Shown here piece by piece: positions 16,559-29,300 of a stretch of DNA of 64,000 nucleotides (its first letter is position 1; every line of letters begins with the position of its first letter). A program made the position numbers and the translations under genes. Below the pieces are notes generated by a model, which was not told the origin of the DNA, made no database searches, and was given only the letters and a program-made list of their open reading frames with translations. Origin of the DNA: Limnephilus marmoratus (lineage: Eukaryota > Arthropoda > Insecta > Trichoptera > Limnephilidae); NCBI GenBank assembly GCA_917880885.1, contig OU862923.1, forward strand, positions 29,217,770-29,281,769, given 5' to 3'.

Positions 16559-17305
16559 GTACCTACCTGTTCATGTTAATAATTAAAAAAATACACGTTT
16601 TTAATCAATTTTTACCTGGTTCGTAATAATATTTGGTAATTATCGGTTCGGATTGGCCACGCTTATTACGAATAATTTTTAGAAAAAAACTTTAGATTCG
16701 CCTTAAGTACTATAAAAGGAAACTTTTTGGCTTTGGGGCGGCGGAAAATAATGCATTTTAATTTTCAATTGCATAAAACCAAAATTCACTTCGCGAATCG
16801 ACACAGCGAAAATCCGCGGCCGTAGCTGTCACTGTTATGGACTGTAGCTGACTTCGTGGGATACCTGCATGAAATACCGCGAATCACAAACCATGTTGCA
16901 CAAACCTAGCGTAGCCGCTAAATCACTTGAAAACTGGGATGTTTTTCTTGCGTTGACGCGAGTAGGCGTTATAAAGGGGCACATTCTTTTGTATCACAAA
17001 CCATGTTACACAAACAAGCCCGCTAGAGAAATTTCATAATTACGCGCTTTATCCCACGAAGTCAGCTACAGTCCATAACAGTGACAGCTACGGCTGCGGA
17101 TTTTCGCTGCGTCGTCGGTTCGCGAAGTGAATTTTGGTTTTATGCAATTGAAAATTAAAATGCATTATTTTCCGCCGCCCCAAAGCCAAAAAGTTTCCTT
17201 TTATAGTACTTAAGGCGAATCTAAAGTTTTTTTCTAAAAATTATTCGTAATAAGCGTGGCCAATCCGAACCGATATTTACCTAATATTTATATTATATTA
17301 TTACG

Positions 17306-17363
<58 letters not shown>

Positions 17364-20300
17364 TTTATGTTACGGCATTTAGTGGCTCAAAGCGTCCTTT
17401 AATTACCGGAACTTCTTGATCATTTCGACTTACTGGCTCATTTGGGCACTTAGTGGCTCATCGTTTTTTTTTTTTTAAGTCCATCATATCAAACTCGATG
17501 AGACGAGTCGAACGGTGTAAAAAAAATTTTTGAGTGAATAAATGACATTTTTACGTGGACCGTTAATGCTCCGGAATGCGTTTTTTATCAGTAAATATTC
17601 ATCAATACTTAGAACATCAACTGGGTACACTTTTTATCGCATCTATAACCATCACGGCATGCGACGTTGCCGGATGTTCTCGTCATACAATATCATTCAA
17701 ACTCCAAGTCGTTTATCAATGCTTTGCGATATTGAACTCAATGGTTAAATTCCTCAAAATCTATTATCGCATGACATTGCTATGTCAGATTGAATCTTTT
17801 GCGATATGTTATATGTTTGCCGGTATGTTATGTTGTATTCTATCTACATAGGTAGCTACTGTCAAGCGCTCGCTGTGGACTGTTAGTTGTTTTAGAAGAA
17901 CAGACATTATATTATACGAGTAATATTTAGCGGCTATTCGCGCGCTTTTTTAAAATTGAAGATTGATTTACGAATTGCTTTTATAATATCGTTATTAATT
18001 TTGTGTTAATTGTTTTTGTGTTTATTACAAGGTTGATATTATTACGTATTTTAATACACATTTATGTAGTTTTTTCTTTAATAAATAAAATATTTGCTAC
18101 GTCATTCTGTATTTGTCTTTTGCGTTCTGAAAGCATAGTCAGTTGTAATGTAATGATATCTATACAGGGTTTTCTAAAAATTTCAGAAATATATTAGGTA
18201 CTCATGTAATATGTTTTTTCATACATTATATTATTTTTTTAAAATGTTTTTTTAGTAGAACGTAATTTTTATAATGGATTATATTATCATATTTAAGAAA
18301 TCTAACAAGTTTTTCATTTTAAAAAATGTTCTGTACCTAGGTAATTACTTTACGCGTGACAATTTTTCAAAAGCATTGTCTCTAGTTGTATTGAAGTAAT
18401 TAAAATATGTTTTATTGTTGTTTTGGTGTATTTTATAAAAAAAAGTTATGAACAAAAATAAACAATAATTTAAAAATAAATTACAATATACGGCCTACAT
18501 AGTCCAGGAGTGAGACCCTTGACTCGCAAACCGCAGGTCTCAAATTTTATTTGATTAATTTGTGTTATTTCACAATTAATTCATTTAAAATAATAAATAG
18601 TATATTTGCGGCACGTTCCAGAGTGGAAGATACTATCAATATCGCCCTGGTGTAAGTAAGACCACCATTCAAAATTGAAACGTTGCTTGAAAATGGCTTT
18701 GGCCGTGTTTGGTGTCCAGATCTGAATCGCCAGGTACTTCCCAACCTTCCTCTTCCCCACCTCCTTCCCCTCCCCACTACCTTCAGCCTCACAACATACC
18801 CCAATTGGGGATTCCATGGTGTCACTGGCTCCAGACGGGAGCAGTTGAGATTCTTGTGCGGTATTCACTGTAAAAAAAACTCCACACAGGAGGCCCTTAA
18901 GAAAACGATTTCCCTCAAGGCCTATGTCATCTAATATGCTGTGTGGAGGGTCTTTTTGAGGAGAAGAGGGAGTCAACATTGGTCTTGAAGAGACCCATGT
19001 TGTAGAAAGGGGAAAACCCAGAGGCCGGCAAATCGTTCCATAGCCGAGCTGTTGAGCACAAAAACGAATCGAAGAAGCGACCAGTTCTCATGATTTTGAA
19101 TTTGATTTTGAATTTGATTTTAGATTTGATTTTGGATTTAGGGTAGGGTTCAAAAATCTTGATTATTTTGTTTTTACATGAATATCGCACAACGTAGTGG
19201 ATAGGGGAAGGAGATAGGGAAGAGGAAGGTTGGGAAGTTCCTGACTATTCAGATCTGGTCACCAAACACGGCTAAAGCCATATCACGCAACATTTCAATT
19301 CTGAATGGTGGTCTTACACCAGGGCGATACTGAGAGTATCTTCCACTCTGGAAAGTGCTGCAAATATAAAATATATGTATTATTTTTACTAAATAAATTG
19401 TCAAATAACACAAATTATAATCCCGCGACCTTCGGAGTGCGAGTCAAGAGCCTTACCGCTGGACTACGCCGATAAATATACAATAGACTAATCATACCTA
19501 AGATGACTTGAATAAGGACTAATTGTAAACGAGGTATTCCAATTTGGGAAGCGGGTATGGGTACCGCCGCCCCGGGAACCATTACTGTATAACCAACACC
19601 TCTGCAAGCAGTTTGCTACGTTTGGTGACTAAGCAGGGGTGCCCGGGTTCATGGTATCAGGTTTGTCCAGGACGTGGCGGCGGATAGGTCTGCCCTGCTG
19701 CGTGGCGGGCCGGATAAGAGAGTTTGGTTGAGGGAGGCCTTTTGTCCTTTCCAGCCGGACTCTCTCGACCCATCGCCTTGCACCGCATTTGGAGGGATGG
19801 AATTTTAGGTTCGTCACTCCTAGACACATTGACCCCAGATTCCTATCCACCCCACATACCTTTTTCCTTCCCAGAACTTCCTATCCTTCCCTTCCTTAAA
19901 AAGACCCTCCACACAGCATCCCCTTAGATGACATAGGCCCTGAGGGAAATTATTTTTCTCAGGGCCTCCTATGTGGAGCTACTGTAAAAAAAATGAGATT
20001 GCGAACTTCGACTACGAATCCGGAGGTCGCGGGTGAGAGATATATGAATCCATCTCTCCCACTGCATTGCAAGGCGATGGGTTGAAAGAGATTACACATC
20101 TGCCCTGATGATGGACACTGCAACGCTGTCCGAAACTTTGGCTAAAGAAGGAGGTATACACGGCATAATACCCCAAAAACTAATAACAAAAATACTTATG
20201 GCCGTGAAAATCTAAAATCACCTCTGCGATAGGTCACCCCAAGTCGTTCGCTACGTTTGGTGACTTAGCAGGGGTGCCCGGGTTCATGGGGTGAGGATTA

Positions 20301-23300
20301 TCCGGGTCTTGGCGGCGGATGCATCTCTGCCCACCAGCTGCATGGCAGGATGGATTGGGAGAGAGTGTTGAGGGAGTCCCTTTGATTTCTCCAGCCGTAC
20401 TCTCTCGGAACATAGCCTTTCACCGCAGTGGGAGGGATAGATTCCTGGACACACTGACTCCCAGATTCCTACCTACCCTTCATCCCTTTTCCTTTTCAGA
20501 ACTTGCTCTCCTTCCTTTCCTAAAAAGACCCTTCACACAGCATCCCCAAAGATGACATAGGCCCTGTGGGAAATTATTTTCCTCAGGGCCTCCTGTGTTG
20601 ACCTAATGTAAAAAAAACAGTCTATCCCGATCCGTCCTGCCATGCAGCTGGTGGGTAGACGCATCCGCCAACAAGACCCGGACAAACCTCATCCCATGAA
20701 CCCGGACACCCCTGCTAAGTCACCAAACATAGCTTACCACTTGGAGTGACCTATGGCCAGGGCTGGGCAGTATTTGAAAAACTTGTAATTGAAATACGTA
20801 TTTGAAATACAATAATATACAAATACAATGTATTTGGTAATTGGTATTTCAATTACCTGCTGCTGAGGTATTTTGTAATTTGTATTTCAAATACTTAAGG
20901 CTTCAAAATACATTTTCAAATACATTTAGTGATTTTAATAATGATAATTAAAAATAACCACACATAGATAATACATAGACTAAAAACGCTAGAATCCTGT
21001 ACCTACTATTGTCCTTTGCTATAGGACTCTTTATTAATGATTATTTGTAGTTCTCTTAGGGGGCATACATTAATTATGTGAGCTCAAAAAAGGAGGGGGG
21101 GGGGTCCAGCAAAATCTCACGGTACTTGAAAAGAATAAACGAAGTGGTCCAAATTATCTCACCAAGGGGCGGGGGGAGTCTAGTTTGGAAGAAAAACTGC
21201 TCACCTAATTAATGTATGCCCCCTTATAATTGCTTTATAATGTACTGTACTATATTTTTTTTTACTTCATGCTAGTTATTATTATTGTCCTGTGCTATAA
21301 TAGCACTGTTATTGTACATTTTGTATCATACTTGTCATTGCTTTGTATGGTACACTCTTGTATCATAGTATTAGATTTTTTTTTCATTAACTCCACACAG
21401 GAGGCCCTGAGGAAAATAATTTCCCTCAGGGCCTATGTCATCTGGGATGCTGTGTGGAGGGTCTTTTTGAGGAGAGAAAGGAATGAACATTGGTCTTGAA
21501 GAGACCCATGTTGTAGGAAGGAGGAAACACAGAGGCCGGCAATCATTCCACAGCCGAGCTGTTGAACACAAGAACGAGTCGAAGAAATGACCCGTTCTCA
21601 TGTGACAAATGTCAACCGTGTACAATGTGTTTCCCGACTATGCACCGGTGCCGAAAGGATCAATGATGCTAGTTCCTCGGAGCATCTTCCATTGTAATAC
21701 CGGTAGAACCAGGATAGCATTCCAACTCGACGCCTGTGCTCTAAAGATTGCAATCCGTCTTTTAAGATGGGAGAATCTATTAAACGGACCGCCCGTTTCT
21801 GCATAGAGTCGAGGGTATTTTTCAGGTATTTTGGAGCTCCAGACCAGAGGTGGCTGCCAAATTCAACCGTGGGGCGCACTTGTGATTTGTACAGGGTTAG
21901 CAGTTGTGTACTATTAAAGTATCTGCGGGCCTTGTACAGTACGCCCAGTTTTTGATCGAGCACTATTGGAATAATTAAATAATGGACTGAATACTAGAAA
22001 TAAAATATTGGACTGAATACTAGAATGTTTTTAAGTTAACTACTGTAGAGCGCACTTGAAGTGAAATAACACAAAACTTCGCTACACAAATGTCATCCAT
22101 TTATATATAAAAATGAATCCTTGTTTCCCTTGGTCACGCCATAACTTCAAAATGACTTTACCTATTTCATTCATTTTTTTAAAGTTTTCTTATACTTTTA
22201 GAAGGTTCTTACGGAAAGAAAAATTAAGAAAATTACGCAGAAAATGGGATAATTTCAGAAAACTTAACGACTATTTTAACTACGCACGTTTGACAGTTCG
22301 CGCGTTAGATGAAAATAAATTTAGCAGGCAGCTGTTTTTTTGTAACCAAAGAATTTTCATTGGATTTTTAAAATTATAGATATTTTAAATAGGTACCTAT
22401 GTTAGGTACCAGATTTTATTGATTGTTTTTATAATATAGAAAAATGTTCTGGGACTAAATATATGGAACGCGGGAGGGGTTGGCGGGATGGGGGAGCGGA
22501 AGAGGGGAGAGGGTAGGCAGGGAAGGTGTACGGGGAATGCAAGAGGGTAAAGGGAAGCGGTAGGGGAACGGGGACGCACGGGAAAGGACATGCAGGGAGA
22601 AACAATTTATTTCTTTGAATATTGCAGTGCAACGCATACCGGGAACCAGCTAGTGTTATTATAATAATAATTATTATAATCTAACACCTAAGTCCTATAC
22701 CACAAATCTTTACAAGTGGAGCGGAGACGAGATGTGTGTCCTGAGCAATATGATTAGTCAATTTTAGCACGTCTCTGTTTCACTATGCTCTGCTTTGCTT
22801 CAATGGAAACGCACTCTTAGATATGGGCACTTACGACAATTTATTGCAACCAAAGGTTCTACCTAAACCAAATGTATTTTGTAATTTGTATTTTGTATTT
22901 TGTATTTGAAATTTAAAAATGGTTAAAATACTGTATTTTGTATTTCAAATACACGACTTGAAAGTATTTTGTATTTCGTATTTTAAATACATGCGAAAAA
23001 GTATTTTGTAATTTGTATTTTAATTACAGTAATGCATGTATTTTGCCCAGCCCTGCCTCTATGGCAAAGGTGTTGGTTATCCAATAATGGTTCTCGGGGC
23101 GGCGGTACACATATCCGCCTCCCAGATGAATATTACCACCTAATCTAAACAAGTTAGCAATTAAAACCGAAAACCCAATTTAAGACTATTTATACAATGT
23201 AGACTTAAACCACCTGTACAATGTTGGAGTTCATTTTTACAAATTCCTTCAACCAATTAAACAATAATGATTGTCTCTTTCTGATATATTTTTATTTCAC

Positions 23301-26300
23301 ACGACAAACAGAGACGGGTATAATTGGAGTGATGTTTCTAAAAATGGTAAATTCAATATTTTACCGGAAATGTCCCAGACGGAATCATCTAGTACCGGCA
23401 CGCAAATATTTAAGCATTGTAAAAAGATCATATGAAATGCAAAGTGTAAGCGAACGGGATGTAGTCCTTTCCATTAATAACTTAGAAATTGCTTATTATT
23501 GCTTGAATTGTCAAGTTACGCCAACGCCCATTTTCAACTTAAGTAAAGTAAAAAAGTAAAAGCGATATTAAGGAAGCTAGCGTGATTCAATTATTATGAC
23601 ACTTCCCTTTTTATTAAAATGCAACTATTACCGATCCGCTACCAGTCCGTGGAATCTTCAGTTTGTAGGCACGGGGTAACGCTATGCGATGCGTGGCGGA
23701 GAGGGGGAGGGCTACAGATACTTTGCCGGAATTTGATAGAAATTATTTTATATTAAAAAAACTAGCAATGCAATATACAGTTTTAAAAACAGATCGATAA
23801 GCAAATAGTTTTTCTATGATTACCAAAATTATTGAGTATATGGTGTAAAAGACAACTGAGATACAGAGTAAAACTGTTCTTAGTGTAATTATATTACCCC
23901 GGTCTAAAAAACTATCGAAAGAAGCGAAGCTAGCCGTCCATAATGGAGTGCTGGTACCTACCCTAATGCTTCGCTGTGAGGCTCGGAACTGGTAGAGAAA
24001 TGATGAAAGTAGACCGAAATGAATAATAATGATCCGCACATAATGTAAGCCTGATGTAAGCGTAACGAGTAAGATTAAGAAAGAGACGCTTAGATTGGTT
24101 GGGCATGTAAAGCAAATGAACGAGAAAAATAGTGTAAGGAGAATATATGATGACGCAAATGTGAATGCTAGAAGAAGTCGGGGACGCCCGAGGAAGACAT
24201 GGCACGACCAAGTGAATCAGATACTTGAGTCGAGCCATTTCAAGAGTCAGAATAATAAAAGAGCATGTATGAGACGAAGTATGCATGTGAACGAGGCAAG
24301 GAGTGTGTGCCAAGATCGAGTTGTTTGGCGGTCCGTCTCTATTTGTAAATTGTAAAATATGATAGCAACTAAGTATAATAATAATTTAATAATGAGCAAA
24401 ATTAAGAAAGGGACCCTCAGATGGTTTGGGCACGTAGAGCGAATGAGCGAAGAAAGTAGTGTAAAAAGAATATATGATGCAAATGTGAATGGTAGAAGAA
24501 GTCGGGGACGCCCGAGGAAGACATGGCACGATCAAGTGAATCAGATACTTGAGACGGGCCATGTCAAAAGTCAGAATAATAGAAGAGTATGTATGAGACG
24601 ACCATCACGCCGTTTCCCCGCAGGGGTAGGCAGAGAGGACGGACCGCCAAACAACTCGGTCTTGGCACACACTCTTTGCCTCACTCACATTCATACATCG
24701 TCTCAAACATTCTCTTCTATTATTCTGACTTTTGACATGACCCGACTCAAGTATCTGATTCACTTGATCGTGCCATGTCTTCCTCGGGCGTCCCCGACTT
24801 CTTCTAAGAGTATTATAATTGCTCTTGAAAAGAGAAACTTCTTCGCGGCCTATTTCATACAAAATTTAGTTCTGGATTTACGGTTAAGATACCAAATTAT
24901 TTCATTACAGAACTTCCTCTTCTTCCTTTCCCTAAAAAAAACCCTCCACACAGCATCCCCAAAGATGACAAAGACACTGAGGGATTTTTTATCAGGTGTG
25001 GTGCTAATGCGAGAAAAAATACAATTTAACCAATTAATATTATTTGGCGGTCCGTCTCTATTTGTAAATTGTAAAATATGATAGCAACTAAGTATAATAA
25101 TAATAATTTAATAATGAGCAAAATTAAGAAAGGGACCCTCAGATGGTTTGGGCACGTAGAGCGAATGAGCGAAGAAAGTAGTGTAAAAAGAATATATGAT
25201 GCAAATGTGAATGGTAGAAGAAGTCGGGGACGCCCGAGGAAGACATGGCACGATCAAGTGAATCAGATACTTGAGTCGGGCCGTGTCAAAAGTCAGAATA
25301 ATAGAAGAGAATGTATGATACGATGTATGAATGTGAGTGAGGCAAAGAGTGTGTGCCAAGACCGAGTTGTTTGGCGGTCCGTCCTCTCTGCCTACCCCTG
25401 CGGTAAACGGCGTGATGGTTAGTTAGTTAGTTTCTTTTAGATCGATTTTATCCATATAGATCGGAGGTGACAACTTAAAGAAACGTACGAATCAATGAAT
25501 AAAGTAAATTATGTAATATATTTCTAATAAGTTTATTCATAATTTTTCGAAAACACTACTAAAACTAAGATAAAATAATTATGTAGCACATAAAAGAAAC
25601 TACACCAATATGTATTTAAATACCTAATTTTATTTATGATAATAATAAAATAAACCTTAACACAAAAAAAAAACAACCGTAAACACCAAATAAATAACAA
25701 TATTAATTAGCAAATCATACTACAATTTAAAAAAAACGCGCCAATAATCAAAAACGGCCGCTAGAAATGATAAATATGTGTGAATAATCAACAAGCAACA
25801 TCCAAACTGTTCTGTCAACCTACCTACATATGTGACTATATTGGTAACATTAAACTTGGCAACGTAGCTTGATGCGGTAAGTGTGTTCTTAAAATAGATC
25901 AAGGAATGCACGTTATTTTAAGATATATTTTTTTAATAAATAAACATAATTTTTGATTACATATTATAGCTGACCATATTTTAAACAAAATTTAAAAGAC
26001 AGCATGTTGGTACTTCATCTACGTAAGTATATATTACATGCGAAAGAATGAGCAACTTAAGTGGCTTCTTCTAAGATGAGCCACAAAATGTGGTATGACA
26101 TAAATATATATATATATATAATTATTACACCTGTGCATTTTTTGTTAATTTTGTAATTTTTGTCTGTTAAAAAGTACCTAGGTGCCAATGTCGAAAAATA
26201 CAAAGTGAATTTGCCATGTAACCATTTACTATTTTCATAAAACATTATGAAAGTCAACATTGGCGTTGTCTTCTTGTACCTAGGTAGGTACCTACTTATG

Positions 26301-29300
26301 TCTAGGAGTTTGGTTCTTGGGAATAAAAGTTCCTGTATTTTTGAGAACTTTAGTGTTAATATCTGCACGGCCAAAAATAACTTGGGTGTTTTTAGCACTC
26401 GACCCTTTCGGGACGTGAATCGCTACGCCACTGGTTGCGCATAATTTTGTACCGATTCGAAAAATAGTACCTATATTGTGCTATTCAATTTTAGTGGGAG
26501 TGTACCTACCTACACCCTACACCAACTTGATTTTTTTTACATGCAATAATTTATCTTATAAATATGAAATCTGATTGTAAGTATTACCATAATATCCAAA
26601 ATGACGCTGTTAATTTTGCACAGCTCTTTCTATCTGGATTGTAACTATAGGTCAACGCAACTATTATAGATAGCTACGTCATTTCTATCATTGACGGATC
26701 TTTGAAATACTTCGACGGTCCCGAAGAACAATGTCGGATGTGAGATTTTGTAGTTTTACAGTAGAGCTATTTAAAGTTTCGTTTCTACATTTTACTGGTT
26801 TTGAGATCAAGAAATATAGTGTTGTTCTGATATTTTGCATTTCATTTACTTTCATTAAATATGCCGAAAATACAGCTAATAAGCTAACAAAACGATTTTC
26901 TATTCTTAGCAGATCCGACATTGTTCTTCGAGACCGTCGACATGCACATTTTAAACATACAGTCATAGTCATAAAATAAGAAACACCATACTTTTAATAT
27001 TTTAACTAATAATAATATTTTAAAGGCGAACCCACTTAGCCATGTTGTTCAACTGTTCAAATTGGTAAATTACCTAGGTACCTACTTTAGTGTTGTTAGG
27101 TTGTAAAAAACAATTTTGCTACATTGAATTTGTGCAGGTAGGTAGTCTGAGGAAATAGAAATCGTTTATTTTTATGATTTTATTGGTGTTTTTGTATGAT
27201 TTTATTATATCCTGTCAAATGTTCTGCCCCTTCCACAGCCCAAATCTATATAGGTATACATACATATAACTATTTATGTATTATAATATTAAAAACGTAA
27301 TCTATTTTTCTGTAGGTACCTTAACTTAGGATAAACCACCTTAGACAATAGCAATTGCTATGGACTTTATCGTTTATCCTATAGCAATTGCTTATTTAGG
27401 TTGTTTATCCTATAGCAATTGCTACGGACTTAGGGCCCGCAACCCGGATTTGTACCGATTTATTACATATTTCCCTTAAACACGGTAAGTTTTAAAGCTC
27501 TTAAAAATATATATATGTTATTCTTGAAGATAATATCCAGATTTTGCCCGCGCCGAAACGCAAATTATATAAAATTCAATCGATAGAAAAAATCGCAAAG
27601 TATGCTCCAAAAATTATTATTAACACGTTTGTTTCAGTTATTTTACAAGTTACATGTATGAAAAAATTCACAGTGTTTCTTTAAATGCTGTTTAAGATAA
27701 TTCCCGCGAGATTTTTGCTCTATTTTAAACGAGTCGTGTTTTATTAAACATTTTCGCAATTTTCGCACCGATTTTGTCGCTGTAAATGTTAGCGCTCTCC
27801 TCTTAACATTCGTAATTTCGCATCTCTCCATCTTCTTCTTTTCGGGCCCGGTTGCAGAGCCTTAAATGGTTTATCCTTTGAGCCAGGATAATAAAACTGT
27901 ACCTTAAAGTTTAAGGTACAGTTTTTTTTACGTTATTTGACCCTGAGGAAAATAATTTCCCTCAGGGCCTATGTCATCTTACGGGATGCTGTGTGAAGGG
28001 TCTTTTTAAGCAGAGGAAGATCTGCGAAGGAAAAAGGCATGAGGGGTGAGTAAGAATCTGGGGGTCAGCGTGTCCAGGAGTGACGGACATATAAATCCAT
28101 CCCTACAAGTGCGGTGCAAGGCGATGGGTCGAGAGAGTCCGGCTGGAGAGATCAAAAGGCCTCCCTCAACCAACCTCTCGTAGGTGAGCAGACTCATTCG
28201 CCGCCGAGACCTAGACAAACCTCACCTGGGGTACCTATGACAGAGGTGTTGGTGATCCAACACTTGATCGAAGGATCCAACAAATGGTTTACCGGGCGGC
28301 GTCACCCATACCCGCCTCCCAAATTTATAATAATAATATTACGGATATTGTTATATGTGGATATTGTTTTTCAATAATGTGATCCAACGTAATTATTGAA
28401 TGTATTATTGGAAATTTATTAAATGAAAATCAATATGTTAGTTCGTACAAGCTGATAAAGTTAGGTTAGGTTCGGATGAAACTTTAATTATACAAGATTT
28501 TATTTCACTTCACATCACTACATATTTATAATCAAATACACATAATTGCAATGATATGCACTTCCTCATTTTTGCATTCGTAAATTTATATAATGCATGC
28601 ATTTATGACGACATTACACGCAAAAATATCTCCAGCAACCATTATAATTATAATAAAAAAATATATTTATTGGTTTTGCTAATACGAGAGCCATTTCCCG
28701 AATTATAAATACGAGTAATAATAGATTAGTTAGGTACATGGGTACCGTTATCGAATATATGTACGTAGGCATGATTTTTTTTTATATGGTAGTGAGTTAT
28801 TATCTGTTGCACAATAAAAATAATATTTTATTGTTATACCAGCGACCAGTCATTTCTTGTACATGCAACATTATACTTTCACGCGTCCACAGCCTTGAGG
28901 ATTATTGCAATAATGAAATTATTGAGTTGTAATGTTTTAAAGGGTAGGTAGGTACTTACTATTTTTTTACATTAGCTCCACTAAGGAGGCCTTGAGGAAA
29001 ATAATCTCCCTCAGGGCCTATATCATCTTTGGGGCCTATATGATGCTGTGTTGAGGGTTTTTAAAAGGAAAGGAAGGAGAAGTTGTTCTGGGAAGGAAAG
29101 GGGTATGAGGTGTGGGTAGGAAACTGGGGGTCAGTAGGTCCTAGAGTAACGGACGTACGAATTCATCTCTCCCACTGTGCTGCAAGGCGACAGGTCGAGA
29201 GAATCCTGCAGAAGAGGCCAAATGGTCTCCCTAAACCAGTCCCTCCCGATCCAGCCCTCCACGCAATAGGTAGGCAAACGCATTCAACGCCAAGACCTTG

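Larger units (their letters stand above)
20758..23055. mobile_element. hAT-type transposon shell (2.3 kb) with nested insertions
   Basis: Ends are CAGGGCTGGGCA at left and TGCCCAGCCCTG at right. The flanks CCTATGGC (20750-20757) and CCTCTATGGC (23056-23065) look like an 8-bp duplication with a 2-base later insertion. Both subterminal zones (20770-20935, 22868-23040) are arrays of GTATTTGAAATAC-like words in both orientations. No transposase is visible. Inside are a G-MITE 2 (21059-21223), a LINE-A fragment (21378-21965) and a Helitron (22097-22653). Confidence 0.8.
20613..23130 (-). mobile_element. S1 element, minus strand, split by a hAT insertion
   Basis: S1 sequence runs at 20630-20757 (GTCACCAAACATAGCTTACC ... 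GTGACCTATGGC) and resumes at 23056-23130 (TATGGCAAAGGTGTTGGTTA ... GGCGGCGGTACACATATCCG). The 2.3 kb between is the hAT element. Confidence 0.75.

Noticed and set aside
23221..23559. 112-codon open frame
   Set aside because: No recognised domain, AT-rich codons as expected from background, no splice context linking it to FER.
28455..28480. TTAGG telomeric repeat
   Set aside because: Only GTTAGGTTAGGTT, too short for an interstitial telomere block.
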